In this document: one piece after another, positions 23,147 through 30,970 of the stretch
Layout of the letters: the number at the start of each line of letters is the position of its first letter
Numbering within the stretch: position 1 is the stretch's first letter
Origin: an uncultured Collinsella sp.
GTDB lineage: Bacteria > Actinomycetota > Coriobacteriia > Coriobacteriales > Coriobacteriaceae
DNA length: 32,425 nt
Assembly: GCA_900541745.1 (NCBI GenBank)
Contig: UQLA01000022.1
Location: 1-32,425 of the forward strand
Direction of reading: 5' to 3'
The notes under the pieces: generated by a model
Databases searched by the model: none
What the model saw: the letters and a program-made list of their open reading frames with translations, nothing else
Told to the model about the DNA's origin: nothing
Program-made: the position numbers and the translations under genes

Positions 23147-24058
23147 ATGTCCAATCATCAGCACACGCTTATCATCGACGGCACCTCGGGCATCAGCGGC
23201 GACATGACCGTCGCGGCCCTGCTCGATCTGGGCGCCAGCGAGGAGCACCTGCGCGAACAGCTCGCCACACTGCCGGTTGACGGGTTTGAGGTTGCCGTTA
23301 CACGCGTAAACAAGCATGGCATCGACGCCTGCGACTTTGACGTTCAGCTGGCAGAGGAGCTCGAGAACCACGATCACGATATGGCCTGGCTCTACGGCAA
23401 CGAAGCAGCTGCCGAGCACGAGCACGAGCACCACCATCATGACCATGGTGAGCACGAACACGAGCACACACACGACCATGACCATGAGGCCCACGGCCAT
23501 GGTCACGAGGGTCACCATCATGCCCACCACCATCACCACCGTTCTTTGGCGGACGTCACCGCCATCATCGACGGCTCGCAGCTAAGCGATGGCGCCAAGC
23601 GTCGCGCCCTCGCCATTTTTTCCGTACTCGCCGCCGCCGAGGCCAAGGCTCACGGCAAAACGCCCGAGACCGTCATGTTCCACGAGGTGGGCGCCGTCGA
23701 CTCCATCGTCGACGTCTGCTCTGTCGCCATCAGCCTCGATGACCTAGGTATTGAGGACATCGTGGTCGAGTCGCTCTCCGAAGGCCACGGAACCATTCGC
23801 TGCGCCCACGGCCTTATGCCCATTCCCGTCCCCGCTGTCGTCAACCTGTGCCAGGCGGGCAATATCGCCCTCACGCCCGCACCGGTCGCCGGCGAACTCG
23901 TGACGCCCACGGGCGCCGCCATCGTCACCGCGCTGCGTACGTCCGACCAACTGCCCTCACGCTACCACATCGAAGCCGTCGGCTACGGCGCCGGTAAGCG
24001 CCCCTACGAGGGTTGCTCCGGCACGCTCCGCTGTCTGCTCGTTCACGTGGATGCATAG
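23147..24058 (+). CDS. larC: LarC nickel-insertion protein, LarC1 half only, His-rich
   Basis: LarC inserts nickel into the pincer nucleotide cofactor. The 303-aa protein has the LarC start (LIIDGTSGISGDMTVAALLDLG), the VMFHEVGAVDSIVDV motif, LMPIPVPAVVNL and the VGYGAG segment at which LarC1 ends. Residues 91-131 hold 24 histidines of 41, a large nickel-binding or storage stretch. The C-terminal LarC2 domain, which in Lactiplantibacillus plantarum is joined through a programmed frameshift and binds CTP, is not encoded: a TAG stop is followed two bases later by the tetR ATG. Either LarC2 lies elsewhere, or this LarC works differently or is inactive. Confidence 0.88.
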   Translation: MSNHQHTLIIDGTSGISGDMTVAALLDLGASEEHLREQLATLPVDGFEVAVTRVNKHGIDACDFDVQLAEELENHDHDMAWLYGNEAAAEHEHEHHHHDHGEHEHEHTHDHDHEAHGHGHEGHHHAHHHHHRSLADVTAIIDGSQLSDGAKRRALAIFSVLAAAEAKAHGKTPETVMFHEVGAVDSIVDVCSVAISLDDLGIEDIVVESLSEGHGTIRCAHGLMPIPVPAVVNLCQAGNIALTPAPVAGELVTPTGAAIVTALRTSDQLPSRYHIEAVGYGAGKRPYEGCSGTLRCLLVHVDA

Positions 24059-24060
24059 CC

Positions 24061-24600
24061 ATGGATGCCCGCAAAGAAAAAAGCCGCGCCGCTATTGTCA
24101 CGGCGTTTTCCGAGCTCCTTCGCGAGGAGGACTACGGCAAGATCACTGTCGGCGACATCATCGCTCGCGCCCACGTAGGCCGCGCGACATTCTACGGTCT
24201 CTTTAAGAGCAAGGACGACCTACTGTCCGAGCTCGTGAGCGACATCTGCACCCACGCCCTCGACGACGATGGCACACCGCTCGACGACCCACTCGTGCAA
24301 GTCGAGCATATCCTCAACAACCTCTGGGAACGCCGTCAGGGCGTTCGAGCCCTCGTAGCCGGAGCCGGCTCGCGCGTCTTCGCCGACTGTCTCCGCAAGA
24401 CCATCATGTCGCGCGCAGCTGAAACCGTCCCCGCCGACCCCGCAGGCCCCGCCGGAACCATGGACCGAAGCTTCCTACTACACCACATAGCCTCAAGCTT
24501 CGTAGGAATGGTCCAATGGTGGGCCTGGCACAACTTCGAAGCCCCAAAAGAGGACGTAGCCAAAGACTACCTATCAGCCATCAAGCCCCTCTTCAGCTAA
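24061..24600 (+). CDS. TetR-family transcriptional regulator of the lar cluster
   Basis: The 179-aa protein has the TetR helix-turn-helix near its N-terminus (ITVGDIIARAHVGRATFYGLFKSKDDLLSEL, about residues 28-58) and a C-terminal all-helical domain like the TetR C-terminal (TetR_C) type, with LLHHIASSFVGMVQWW. The ATG lies two bases after the larC stop codon with no strong ribosome site, so translation is probably coupled. Its position makes it a likely regulator of larBC and perhaps larAD, acting at the 22276-22309 palindrome. In L. plantarum the lar regulator is a Crp/Fnr-type protein, so this arrangement differs. The ligand is unknown. Confidence 0.88.
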   Translation: MDARKEKSRAAIVTAFSELLREEDYGKITVGDIIARAHVGRATFYGLFKSKDDLLSELVSDICTHALDDDGTPLDDPLVQVEHILNNLWERRQGVRALVAGAGSRVFADCLRKTIMSRAAETVPADPAGPAGTMDRSFLLHHIASSFVGMVQWWAWHNFEAPKEDVAKDYLSAIKPLFS

Positions 24601-24607
24601 GCAACAA

Positions 24608-24695
24608 TCCCTTCCCAAAGTGGGAACCCCTTCCCAAAGCGCGGATCCCATTCCAAAATTCCGCTCCGACTCAAGACGCCACACATCCCAAAGTG
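24608..24695. repeat. Short degenerate tandem repeat after tetR
   Basis: On the minus strand the motif CTTTGGGA recurs about four times, three of them at a spacing of 19-20 bases (TTTTGGAATGGGATC, CTTTGGGAAGGGGTTC, CTTTGGGAAGGGATTG). TTCCCAaagTGGGAA is also a small hairpin on the plus strand. It lies directly after the tetR stop codon and may be a degenerate terminator or a decayed repeat. The rest of the gap to 24852 contains a TGTTCGAACA palindrome (24769-24778). Confidence 0.35.
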
Positions 24696-24787
24696 CCAAC
24701 AACAGTCCAACGCCCCTATCAGCAACAACCCCCTCCCATCCAAATTCAGATATATATGTTGGGTTGCTTGTTCGAACACAGCCAAGA

Positions 24788-24842
24788 ATGTCCGAGGACG
24801 CGTTAGAAAGTTAACCCTTACCGAGCCCGGACCTTATAGAGC
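24788..24842 (-). repeat. 45-bp 3' element shared with the ppc 3' region
   Basis: The segment from ATGTCCGAGGACG (24788-24800) to GCCCGGAC is similar over 45 bp to 27838-27882, with about 33 matching bases and the two ends identical. Both copies lie 11-18 bases after the stop codon of a minus-strand gene. Read on the minus strand, GTCCGGG and TCGGAC at the ends can pair. It is probably a structured 3' element; a terminator role is possible but there is no good T-run. Confidence 0.45.
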
Positions 24843-24852
24843 CGTCCTTTGA

Positions 24853-25584
24853 CTAGAACATGCCCAAGAAACCGTGCACAAACAGTGCGGCCAGAGCGGC
24901 ACCGACAAACGGCGCGATGCCAGGAACAAGCAGGCCATACTTCCAGTTGTTGTCAGCCTTGTTCTTGATCGGCAGCACCTGATAGGCCATGCGAGGACCA
25001 AGGTCACGAGCCTGGTTCATGGCGAAGCCGGTGATGCCGCCCATGCCCATGCCAACGGCCCAAACGATCAGACCGACGCAGATGGCGAGCATCAGAACGT
25101 TCTCGCCAGCACGGTTAGCAGCAGCAAGGATGGCGCTGATGAACACGAAGGTGCAGATAGCCTCGCAGAAGAAGTTACGGGCATAGTTCGTACCCTCGGT
25201 GGTGGGGTTGGTCGAGAAGATGTTGCGCTGGGCAATGGGATCGACGACACCATCGGAAGCCTTGAACTCATCGGCATACATCAACCACGCGATCACGGCA
25301 CCCGCAAAGCCGCCGAGCATATCGGCAATCATGAAGGGGATGCAGCTGCTCCACGGCACCAGGCCTACGATGCACTGGGCAAGCACCATGGCGGGGTTCA
25401 TGCACACGGCGCCGCCAAAGATAAACAGAGCAACCGAGATGCCAAAAGACCAGGTGGTGATGGCAAACATGTGGCCGGAGCCCTGATACTTGGTGCCCTT
25501 AAGCACGGTATCGCAGTGCACGCCCACGCCAAAGATGATCATGAGGGCCGTTGCGCCGAATTCGCAGAGGAGTTTGGTAAGCAT
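24853..25584 (-). CDS. larD: MIP-family channel (GlpF-like), probably a lactate channel LarD
   Basis: The 243-aa membrane protein is a member of the aquaporin/glycerol facilitator family with six hydrophobic helices. The first pore motif is normal (CMNPAMVLA); the second, usually NPARDxGPR, is NQARDLGPR, keeping the Asn, Ala and Arg but with Gln for Pro. It follows larA by 49 bp on the same strand. In L. plantarum a MIP protein, LarD, is encoded with lactate racemase and conducts lactic acid, so that role is the best guess; glycerol or water transport remain possible. The start ATG follows AGATAAGG. Confidence 0.75.
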   Translation of the reverse strand: MLTKLLCEFGATALMIIFGVGVHCDTVLKGTKYQGSGHMFAITTWSFGISVALFIFGGAVCMNPAMVLAQCIVGLVPWSSCIPFMIADMLGGFAGAVIAWLMYADEFKASDGVVDPIAQRNIFSTNPTTEGTNYARNFFCEAICTFVFISAILAAANRAGENVLMLAICVGLIVWAVGMGMGGITGFAMNQARDLGPRMAYQVLPIKNKADNNWKYGLLVPGIAPFVGAALAALFVHGFLGMF

Positions 25585-25633
25585 AAAACCTTATCTTTCT
25601 TGTCGGTTATAAACGATTCGTTTAGGCCGCGTA

Positions 25634-26911
25634 CTAGTGCTGAGCGACGACAACGCCCAGGCCATCGGGAATGACGGCCACCTTGGCATCGGCACCCTTC
25701 ATCTCAAAGGCGAGCTTGAGCGCCTCCTCGATAGTGTTGACCGGCGTCATGTGCATATCCTTGAGCATCTGGTGATCGCACAGGTCGGTGACCATGACCA
25801 CAGGGTGATGCGCCAGGATGCGGGCGAAAATCTGGCTCGTCCACTGGTCGGGCAGGGTCTCGTCCTTAGGACGGTCGATGCAGGCGCGCTCAAACTCTGC
25901 CGGATCGTTGTCGGCGATGTTGTGATAGAAGCCCTCGCCACCGTGACCGTCGGCACAACCGGCGACATCGATGATCACGCCGCCCTCGGGAAGTGTGGCC
26001 TCGGCGGCGCACATGCCCTTCACGGCCTGATAGATGTTCTGGTCGAGCGGGTAGCCGCCGTTGGTGGTGATGGCAATCTCGCACTCGACGGGCTCAACGC
26101 CGGCAAGGCTCTTCACGAACTCGCAGCCGGCCTCATGCGCCTTGTGAATGTCGCCGGCAAAGGAGCCGATGACCTCGTGCTTGCCGTTGAGCACCACGTT
26201 AAGCACAAAAGCAAGGTGAGCCATCTCGGCAGCGGCAAACATGTCCTCGCTCACGTGGTTGTGGCACAGGTTGCCGGCACGCGAATGGGAATCGTTCACA
26301 AACTGACCGTTGTGGTTGTACATGATGGTCTTGTAGCTGGCGATGCCAGGCAGGACGGACTTGCGGCTACCAGAGAAACCGGCAAAGAAGTGCGGCTCAA
26401 TAAAGCCCTCGGCAAGCAGCAGATCGCAATCGGCAGCAATCTTGTTGATGATGCACTCGCCACCAGAAGGCAGGGTGCCGATCTTTTCCATCATGCTGTC
26501 ATCAGTCGCGACGTGCATGACGATTTCCTCGTTGGCAACGATCTCCTCGCCGTACTTGTTGACGAGCTCCTCGTGCGTCGACGGACGATGCATACCCGTA
26601 GCAACCAGAATGCGAACGCGCGCCTCAGGCGCAGCGGAGTGGATGTGATGCAGCAGAATAGGCATCGTTACACGCGAGGGAACGGGACGCGTATGGTCGG
26701 AGCTAATAATGACAATATCCTTCTTGCCAGCACAAAGCTCCTCGAGCGAAGGCGAGCCATAAGGGTTGGCAAGCGACTCTTCTACCAGCTCTTCCTGCGA
26801 TTTCGTGGTCTTAAACTCGTTTTGATGACCCTCCATCACACCCGCGAAGTTCTTATCCTCGAGCTCCAGATGCAACGTCTTGTGGTCAAACGGCAGTTCA
26901 CATTCAAACAA
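25634..26911 (-). CDS. larA: Lactate racemase LarA, TTG start
   Basis: The 425-aa enzyme interconverts L- and D-lactate with a nickel-pincer nucleotide bound to a lysine. I chose the TTG at 26911 because GAAAGGAAGAGGG lies just upstream, the protein then has the family length (L. plantarum LarA, 424 aa), and all key residues fall on the known numbers: Asp72 and Arg75 in SSDHTRPVP, His108 in MHRPSTHEE, His174 in EPHFFAGF, Lys184 in SGSRKSVLPG (cofactor attachment) and His200 in NHNGQF. An upstream in-frame ATG would add 85 unrelated residues. It is followed by the MIP channel in the same operon. The cofactor genes larB and larC lie convergent to it. Confidence 0.94.
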   Translation of the reverse strand: MFECELPFDHKTLHLELEDKNFAGVMEGHQNEFKTTKSQEELVEESLANPYGSPSLEELCAGKKDIVIISSDHTRPVPSRVTMPILLHHIHSAAPEARVRILVATGMHRPSTHEELVNKYGEEIVANEEIVMHVATDDSMMEKIGTLPSGGECIINKIAADCDLLLAEGFIEPHFFAGFSGSRKSVLPGIASYKTIMYNHNGQFVNDSHSRAGNLCHNHVSEDMFAAAEMAHLAFVLNVVLNGKHEVIGSFAGDIHKAHEAGCEFVKSLAGVEPVECEIAITTNGGYPLDQNIYQAVKGMCAAEATLPEGGVIIDVAGCADGHGGEGFYHNIADNDPAEFERACIDRPKDETLPDQWTSQIFARILAHHPVVMVTDLCDHQMLKDMHMTPVNTIEEALKLAFEMKGADAKVAVIPDGLGVVVAQH

Positions 26912-27495
26912 TGACGAGCGCCCTCTTCCTTTCAACTGACACACTAGATAAACCGTTGGAAGGATACGCCGCTCACCGAAAAACTCCACCGTCCACCGAC
27001 TCATTAACACAACGTTCATATTTGCCCCATAACAAAACGGCCGCGATCCCAAACGGGACCGCGGCCGCCTGTCAAAGACACTATGGGCAGGATGGCTTCG
27101 CGGGGCCGAGGCGAACGCCCACCACAATGGCATGCGTACGTAAGTCATCTTGCATAAATGCGTCAATTAATTGCATATAATGGCGCATGGATTTCTAGCC
27201 GTAACAGTGTAGTACCCTCCGGAGCGTGCATTTTTGCGAGTATTCAGCATCGCGAGATAAGATTTTGGTGTCGAAAGTCTTTCAAAAGGCAGATAGTCCT
27301 CATGGCTCGTCCCATCTGGATGGCATGCGGCGAGAAACCAGCCATATATGAACATCGACAAAGCCCAATCGTCATGCAAAAGCATCAACAGGAGCCGCGA
27401 ACGTCACCTATAGCCTTATGCACCAATCTTTGGCTGCTGAAAACTCCGTTTTTTGCACGTCGCCCCAAGCACCACCCTCACTCAGCGGCCTTCCG
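26912..27495. other. Gene-free leader and spacer upstream of larA
   Basis: No reading frame in this stretch shows recognisable coding features. Its proximal part is the larA leader or promoter region, with AACAAAACGGCC-type hairpin sequences at 27039-27066. The stretch 27070-27495 is of mixed composition, with several short frames that look fortuitous. It may hold remnants of a lost gene, but I see nothing definite. Confidence 0.4.
27039..27066 (-). terminator. Terminator-like hairpin upstream of larA
   Basis: On the minus strand GGCCGCGGTCCC and GGGATCGCGGCC form a 12-bp stem (one G-U pair) with a GTTT loop, followed by GTTTTGTTATG. It is about 130 bp before the larA start, but no convincing minus-strand gene lies upstream. 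It is either the terminator of a lost gene or an attenuator in a long larA leader. Confidence 0.6.
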
Positions 27496-27575
27496 CCGAA
27501 GACCGGACATCGCAGGCCCCGCCATAGGTTTACTTTTAGGCACACTCCGCAGGACGCAAGAAGCCCTCGCCGCAC
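27496..27575 (+). repeat. 80-bp direct repeat, copy A
   Basis: This copy is identical to 27733-27812 at 76 of 80 positions, from CCGAAGACCGGACATCGCAG to CCCTCGCCGCAC. All four differences lie in a 13-base stretch in the first half. Unlike copy B, it is not followed by the inverted arm. The 157 bp between the copies include small repeats such as TTTAATCCCTTC / TTTAATCCCTGC and no clear gene. Confidence 0.85.
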
Positions 27576-27732
27576 TCCGCATTAGGCGCGAAGCGCACTT
27601 TAATCCCTTCAGCTTTAATCCCTGCAGACCGAGGACGAAGGGACCCGACGGGTTTCCCTCTGAATGCATTCCGCAGCACGAAGCCCTTTCCAAACGCGCG
27701 AAGCGCGCCATTATTCCCCCAGCAGTAATCCA

Positions 27733-27812
27733 CCGAAGACCGGACATCGCAGGGTCCGCCATTAGTTTACTTTTAGGCACACTCCGCAGGACGCAAGAAG
27801 CCCTCGCCGCAC
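27733..27812 (+). repeat. 80-bp direct repeat, copy B
   Basis: This is the second copy of the 80-bp repeat. Its right part forms the left arm of the large hairpin at 27756-27874. It lies about 90 bp beyond the ppc stop codon on the minus strand. Confidence 0.85.
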
Positions 27813-27874
27813 GAAGTGCGCAGCGAGGGCTTCTTGCATGTCCGAGGACGTGCCTAAAAGTAAACTAATGGCGG
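27756..27874. repeat. ~119-nt hairpin downstream of ppc
   Basis: The outer stem pairs CCGCCATTAGTTTACTTTTA plus GGCAC (27756-27780) with its exact inverse at 27850-27874. A 12 by 12-base internal loop follows. The upper stem is GCAAGAAGCCCTCGC (27793-27807) with GCGAGGGCTTCTTGC (27823-27837), capped by CGCAC-GAA-GTGCG. The pairing is nearly perfect. It lies 26 bases after the ppc stop codon on the minus strand and is a candidate transcript end for ppc, although no T-run follows. It could also be a mobile palindromic repeat. Confidence 0.75.
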
Positions 27875-27899
27875 GCCCGGACGACTACAGGGCTATCGA

Positions 27900-30713
27900 T
27901 TACCCCGTGTTCTGCAAACCTGCCGAGACGCCGGTCACAGTTGAAAGAATCAGGCTCATGTACTCGGCCTTCTTCTCCTCGGCCATCTCGTCCTGGTTCA
28001 TACGCACCTCGCGAAGGGCGCGAACCTGGGCGATGGACAGGGCGTCGACATAGGGGTTACGCACGCGAACGGCGCAGCCGAGCACGCGGCGGCGCTGCAG
28101 CGGCCATTCGTCACCGACGATAGCAAGGACCCACTTACGCGTGAGCTGCATCTCGGTGAAGACCTTCTCGGACAGATCCTGGCGATCACCCAGGTGCAGA
28201 TACATCTTGGCGATGCGCTGGTCGGTCTTGGCGATCGACATCTCGATGTTGTCGATAAAGGTGCGGAAGAACGGCCACTCCTGGTAGGCAGCCTTAAGCT
28301 GGTCCAGATCGCCAAACTGCTCGCAGGCGGTACCCAGGCCGTACCAAGCAGCCAGATTGATGCGCGCCTGGCTCCAGCTGAAGATCCACGGAATGGTACG
28401 CAGGTCGTCGAGCGACTTGGCACCCAAGCCGCGCTTGGCGGGACGCGAGCCGATCGGCAGCAAGCCGACCTCGGTCAGCGGCGTCACGGTCGAGAACCAC
28501 GGCGTAAAGTCCTCGGTGTTCAGCAGGTCCAGATAGCGCTCGTGACTTGCGGCGTTGAGCTTCTCGGCCATATCCCAGAACTTCTGCGTGGTCTCGGTGT
28601 TGGTCTTCTCGACACTCGGGGCCGACTGCAAAAGCGTTGCGGCGGCAACGGACTCAACATGGCGCTGAGCCAGCGTGCGGTTGCCGTAACGGGCAAAGAT
28701 GACCTCGCCCTGCTCGGTGAGCTTAAAGAAGCAGTTGACCGAACCCTTGGGCTGAGCCAGCACGGCCTTGTTGGCCGGGCCGCCGCCACGGCCCACGGCA
28801 CCGCCGCGACCGTGCATGAGCACTAGGTCGATATCGTTCTTCTCGGCCCACTTGGCAATGCGCTCCTGCGCGGAGTGCAGCGCGAGCATGGCCGTGGTAG
28901 GACCGGCATCCTTGGAGGAGTCGGAGTAGCCCAGCATAACCTCCATGCGGCGGTTGGTCTGGGCAAGGCGCTTTTGCACCACGGGCAACGTGAGCATCTG
29001 GTCGAGCACGTCGACGCAGCCCTCGAGGTCCTCGAGCTGCTCGAACAGCGGGATCACGTCGAGCTCGGGGACATCCTCCTCGTGTGCAAAGGACAGGTGG
29101 GCAAGCTCAAAGACGTCGGCCACATGCTGGGCGCTCTTGGTGAACGAGATGATGTAGCGGTGCGCCATCTTCTTGCCGTAGCGCTTTTGGATGGAGCCGA
29201 TAGCGCGGAAGGTATCGATGACCTCGCGCGTCATGGGCTGCAGGTCGCCGTGGATACCGTTCTCGTGGATATCCTTGAGGGCGCGGGCATGCACCACGGA
29301 GTGCTGACGGAACTCCATCTCGACCATGTGGAAGCCGAAGGACTCGACCTGCCAGATGATGGTCTGGACCGGGCCGTAGGCAGCACGGACGGCACCGCAG
29401 GCGGCCAGCGAACGCTGGACGACGCGCAGGTCATCCAAGAACTCATCGGCGCTGTGGTACATCGTGTCGGTGATGCGACGCACGGTGGCGTTCAGACGAT
29501 CGGCCATGACGAGCATGACGGCGCGATGCGGCTCGTGCTCGGAGATCAGCTCGGCGCGGGCCGTGTACCGAGGGCTCATCTCGACCTGATGGTTCCACAG
29601 GTTAATGAGCTCGGCAGAAGGCTTGCTGTAGGTGGCCTCGAGCGTGAGGTTGCGGCCGATGCGGCGGCACTTGTCCTCAAGCTTGAGCACCATGTGCGTA
29701 AAGTACTTGGCGGCGACCTCGCGGCTCACCTTGGCGGTGACGTTGGGGTTACCGTCGCGGTCGGAACCGATCCAGCTACCGGGATGGAAGAACGCCGGGC
29801 ACAGCGGCGGCACGGTACCGGCCTTGTCGCCCAGCACCCAGTCGTCAAAACGACGATAGATAACGGGGATAACGTCGAACAGCGTGTTGTCGAAGATGTC
29901 GATGATGGTATCGGCTTCCTCGACCGGCGTGGGCTTCTTGAGCGCGATGGGGCTCGTACGCACCAGGGCGTCGATCTCCTGCAGCATATGGCGCTCGTTC
30001 TCCACCAGGTCGGAGCCGCCCAGACGCGGACGCTCCTCCAACAGGTTGGAGATACGGCGAATCTTGCCCTCGACGGCCTTACGACGGGCCTCGGTGGGAT
30101 GTGCGGTAAAGACAGGGTGGAACTCGAGCTTGCCAAGCAGCTCGTTGGCGCCCTCGACACCCATCTCGTCTACCAGCTGGTGATAGGCAACGGTGAGTTC
30201 GTTGGCGGGATCGACCTCGGTATCGGTCGACGCACCGGCCTCGCGCTCGCGCAGCTGCGCCACGCGGTAATTCTCCTCCGACAGGTTTGCCAGGTGGAAG
30301 AAGCTCGTAAAGGCGCGAACGATGACCTGCTGCTTATCGAGCGGCAGACTGTCGATCAGATCGACGACTTCACGAAATGCCACGGCGGTGGACTCGTCGG
30401 CGGTGGGCACGCCCTGCTCGTCGACGGCCTCGTCGGCAGCGCGCGTACCGGGATTACCGGCGTTGGCCACAATCTCGGCCGACAGAATCTTGTCGAACAG
30501 GTCCGCGATCTCGGGATCATACTCGCTAAGCACACGACGCTCCAGGCGCAGGAACAGCGCCAGATCATCGCGCAGCTCCTCGGGGATCTCGATCTCGGCG
30601 AGACGCTCCCTGGACTCGGCATTCGAGCCGATTCGGTTAACGAGGCGGTTGACCACGGCAGCGACGCGCGCCGCGGCTTCGGGTACAGACTGGTTGCTTA
30701 GGTTCTCAGCCAC
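27900..30713 (-). CDS. ppc: Phosphoenolpyruvate carboxylase
   Basis: The protein of about 937 aa converts PEP and bicarbonate to oxaloacetate, feeding the reductive branch to succinate and aspartate. It shows the catalytic His motif VFTAHPTEARRKAV, the MLGYSDSSKDAGPTTAM motif, the Arg/Gly loop LMHGRGGAVGRGGGP and the conserved C-terminus GLQNTG. The length is normal. The start is uncertain: an ATG at 30725 lies only one base after AAGGAGG, which is too close, while GTG at 30713 follows GGGAGG by four bases, so I prefer the GTG. It is a single minus-strand gene; downstream lie the large hairpin and the shared 3' element. Confidence 0.96.
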   Translation of the reverse strand: MAENLSNQSVPEAAARVAAVVNRLVNRIGSNAESRERLAEIEIPEELRDDLALFLRLERRVLSEYDPEIADLFDKILSAEIVANAGNPGTRAADEAVDEQGVPTADESTAVAFREVVDLIDSLPLDKQQVIVRAFTSFFHLANLSEENYRVAQLREREAGASTDTEVDPANELTVAYHQLVDEMGVEGANELLGKLEFHPVFTAHPTEARRKAVEGKIRRISNLLEERPRLGGSDLVENERHMLQEIDALVRTSPIALKKPTPVEEADTIIDIFDNTLFDVIPVIYRRFDDWVLGDKAGTVPPLCPAFFHPGSWIGSDRDGNPNVTAKVSREVAAKYFTHMVLKLEDKCRRIGRNLTLEATYSKPSAELINLWNHQVEMSPRYTARAELISEHEPHRAVMLVMADRLNATVRRITDTMYHSADEFLDDLRVVQRSLAACGAVRAAYGPVQTIIWQVESFGFHMVEMEFRQHSVVHARALKDIHENGIHGDLQPMTREVIDTFRAIGSIQKRYGKKMAHRYIISFTKSAQHVADVFELAHLSFAHEEDVPELDVIPLFEQLEDLEGCVDVLDQMLTLPVVQKRLAQTNRRMEVMLGYSDSSKDAGPTTAMLALHSAQERIAKWAEKNDIDLVLMHGRGGAVGRGGGPANKAVLAQPKGSVNCFFKLTEQGEVIFARYGNRTLAQRHVESVAAATLLQSAPSVEKTNTETTQKFWDMAEKLNAASHERYLDLLNTEDFTPWFSTVTPLTEVGLLPIGSRPAKRGLGAKSLDDLRTIPWIFSWSQARINLAAWYGLGTACEQFGDLDQLKAAYQEWPFFRTFIDNIEMSIAKTDQRIAKMYLHLGDRQDLSEKVFTEMQLTRKWVLAIVGDEWPLQRRRVLGCAVRVRNPYVDALSIAQVRALREVRMNQDEMAEEKKAEYMSLILSTVTGVSAGLQNTG

Positions 30714-30877
30714 GTTTCCTCCCATTCCTCCTTCTATGCACGTAACATGCGGTATTTATTATAGGCACTCGGCAAAAACTTTCGACGCTGATTGCGCTTT
30801 ACCACACAAAAGTATTTTCTGCATTGCAAGGCTTTTTGCCCCAAATGGTCGTATTTCTCGGTGGACGGCATATGCAA

Positions 30878-30913
30878 ACGGGGGTATTCCGCATAAATGC
30901 GAAACACCCCCGT
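30878..30913 (-). terminator. hisS terminator
   Basis: On the minus strand ACGGGGGTGTTTCGCA and TGCGGAATACCCCCGT form a 16-bp stem, complete with two G-U pairs, around a four-base loop, followed by TTTGCATAT. It lies about 60 bases after the hisS stop codon. Confidence 0.8.
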
Positions 30914-30970
30914 AACAATCGTTCTCAATGAGCAGGGCACGTTTGCAGGCCCGCAGCTCAAAAAGATGCG

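Noticed and set aside
26912..27166. N-terminal extension of LarA from an upstream start
   Set aside because: The extra 85 residues have no counterpart in the family and include the terminator-like hairpin; the TTG at 26911 restores canonical numbering.
27158..27868. 236-codon plus-strand frame over the repeat region
   Set aside because: It spans both 80-bp repeats and has no recognised domain or ribosome site; the repeats explain its internal repetition.
27838..28053. Short plus-strand frame starting MSEDVPKSKLMAG
   Set aside because: It begins inside the large hairpin and runs antisense into ppc. The start resembles a gene only because the repeat is open in several frames.
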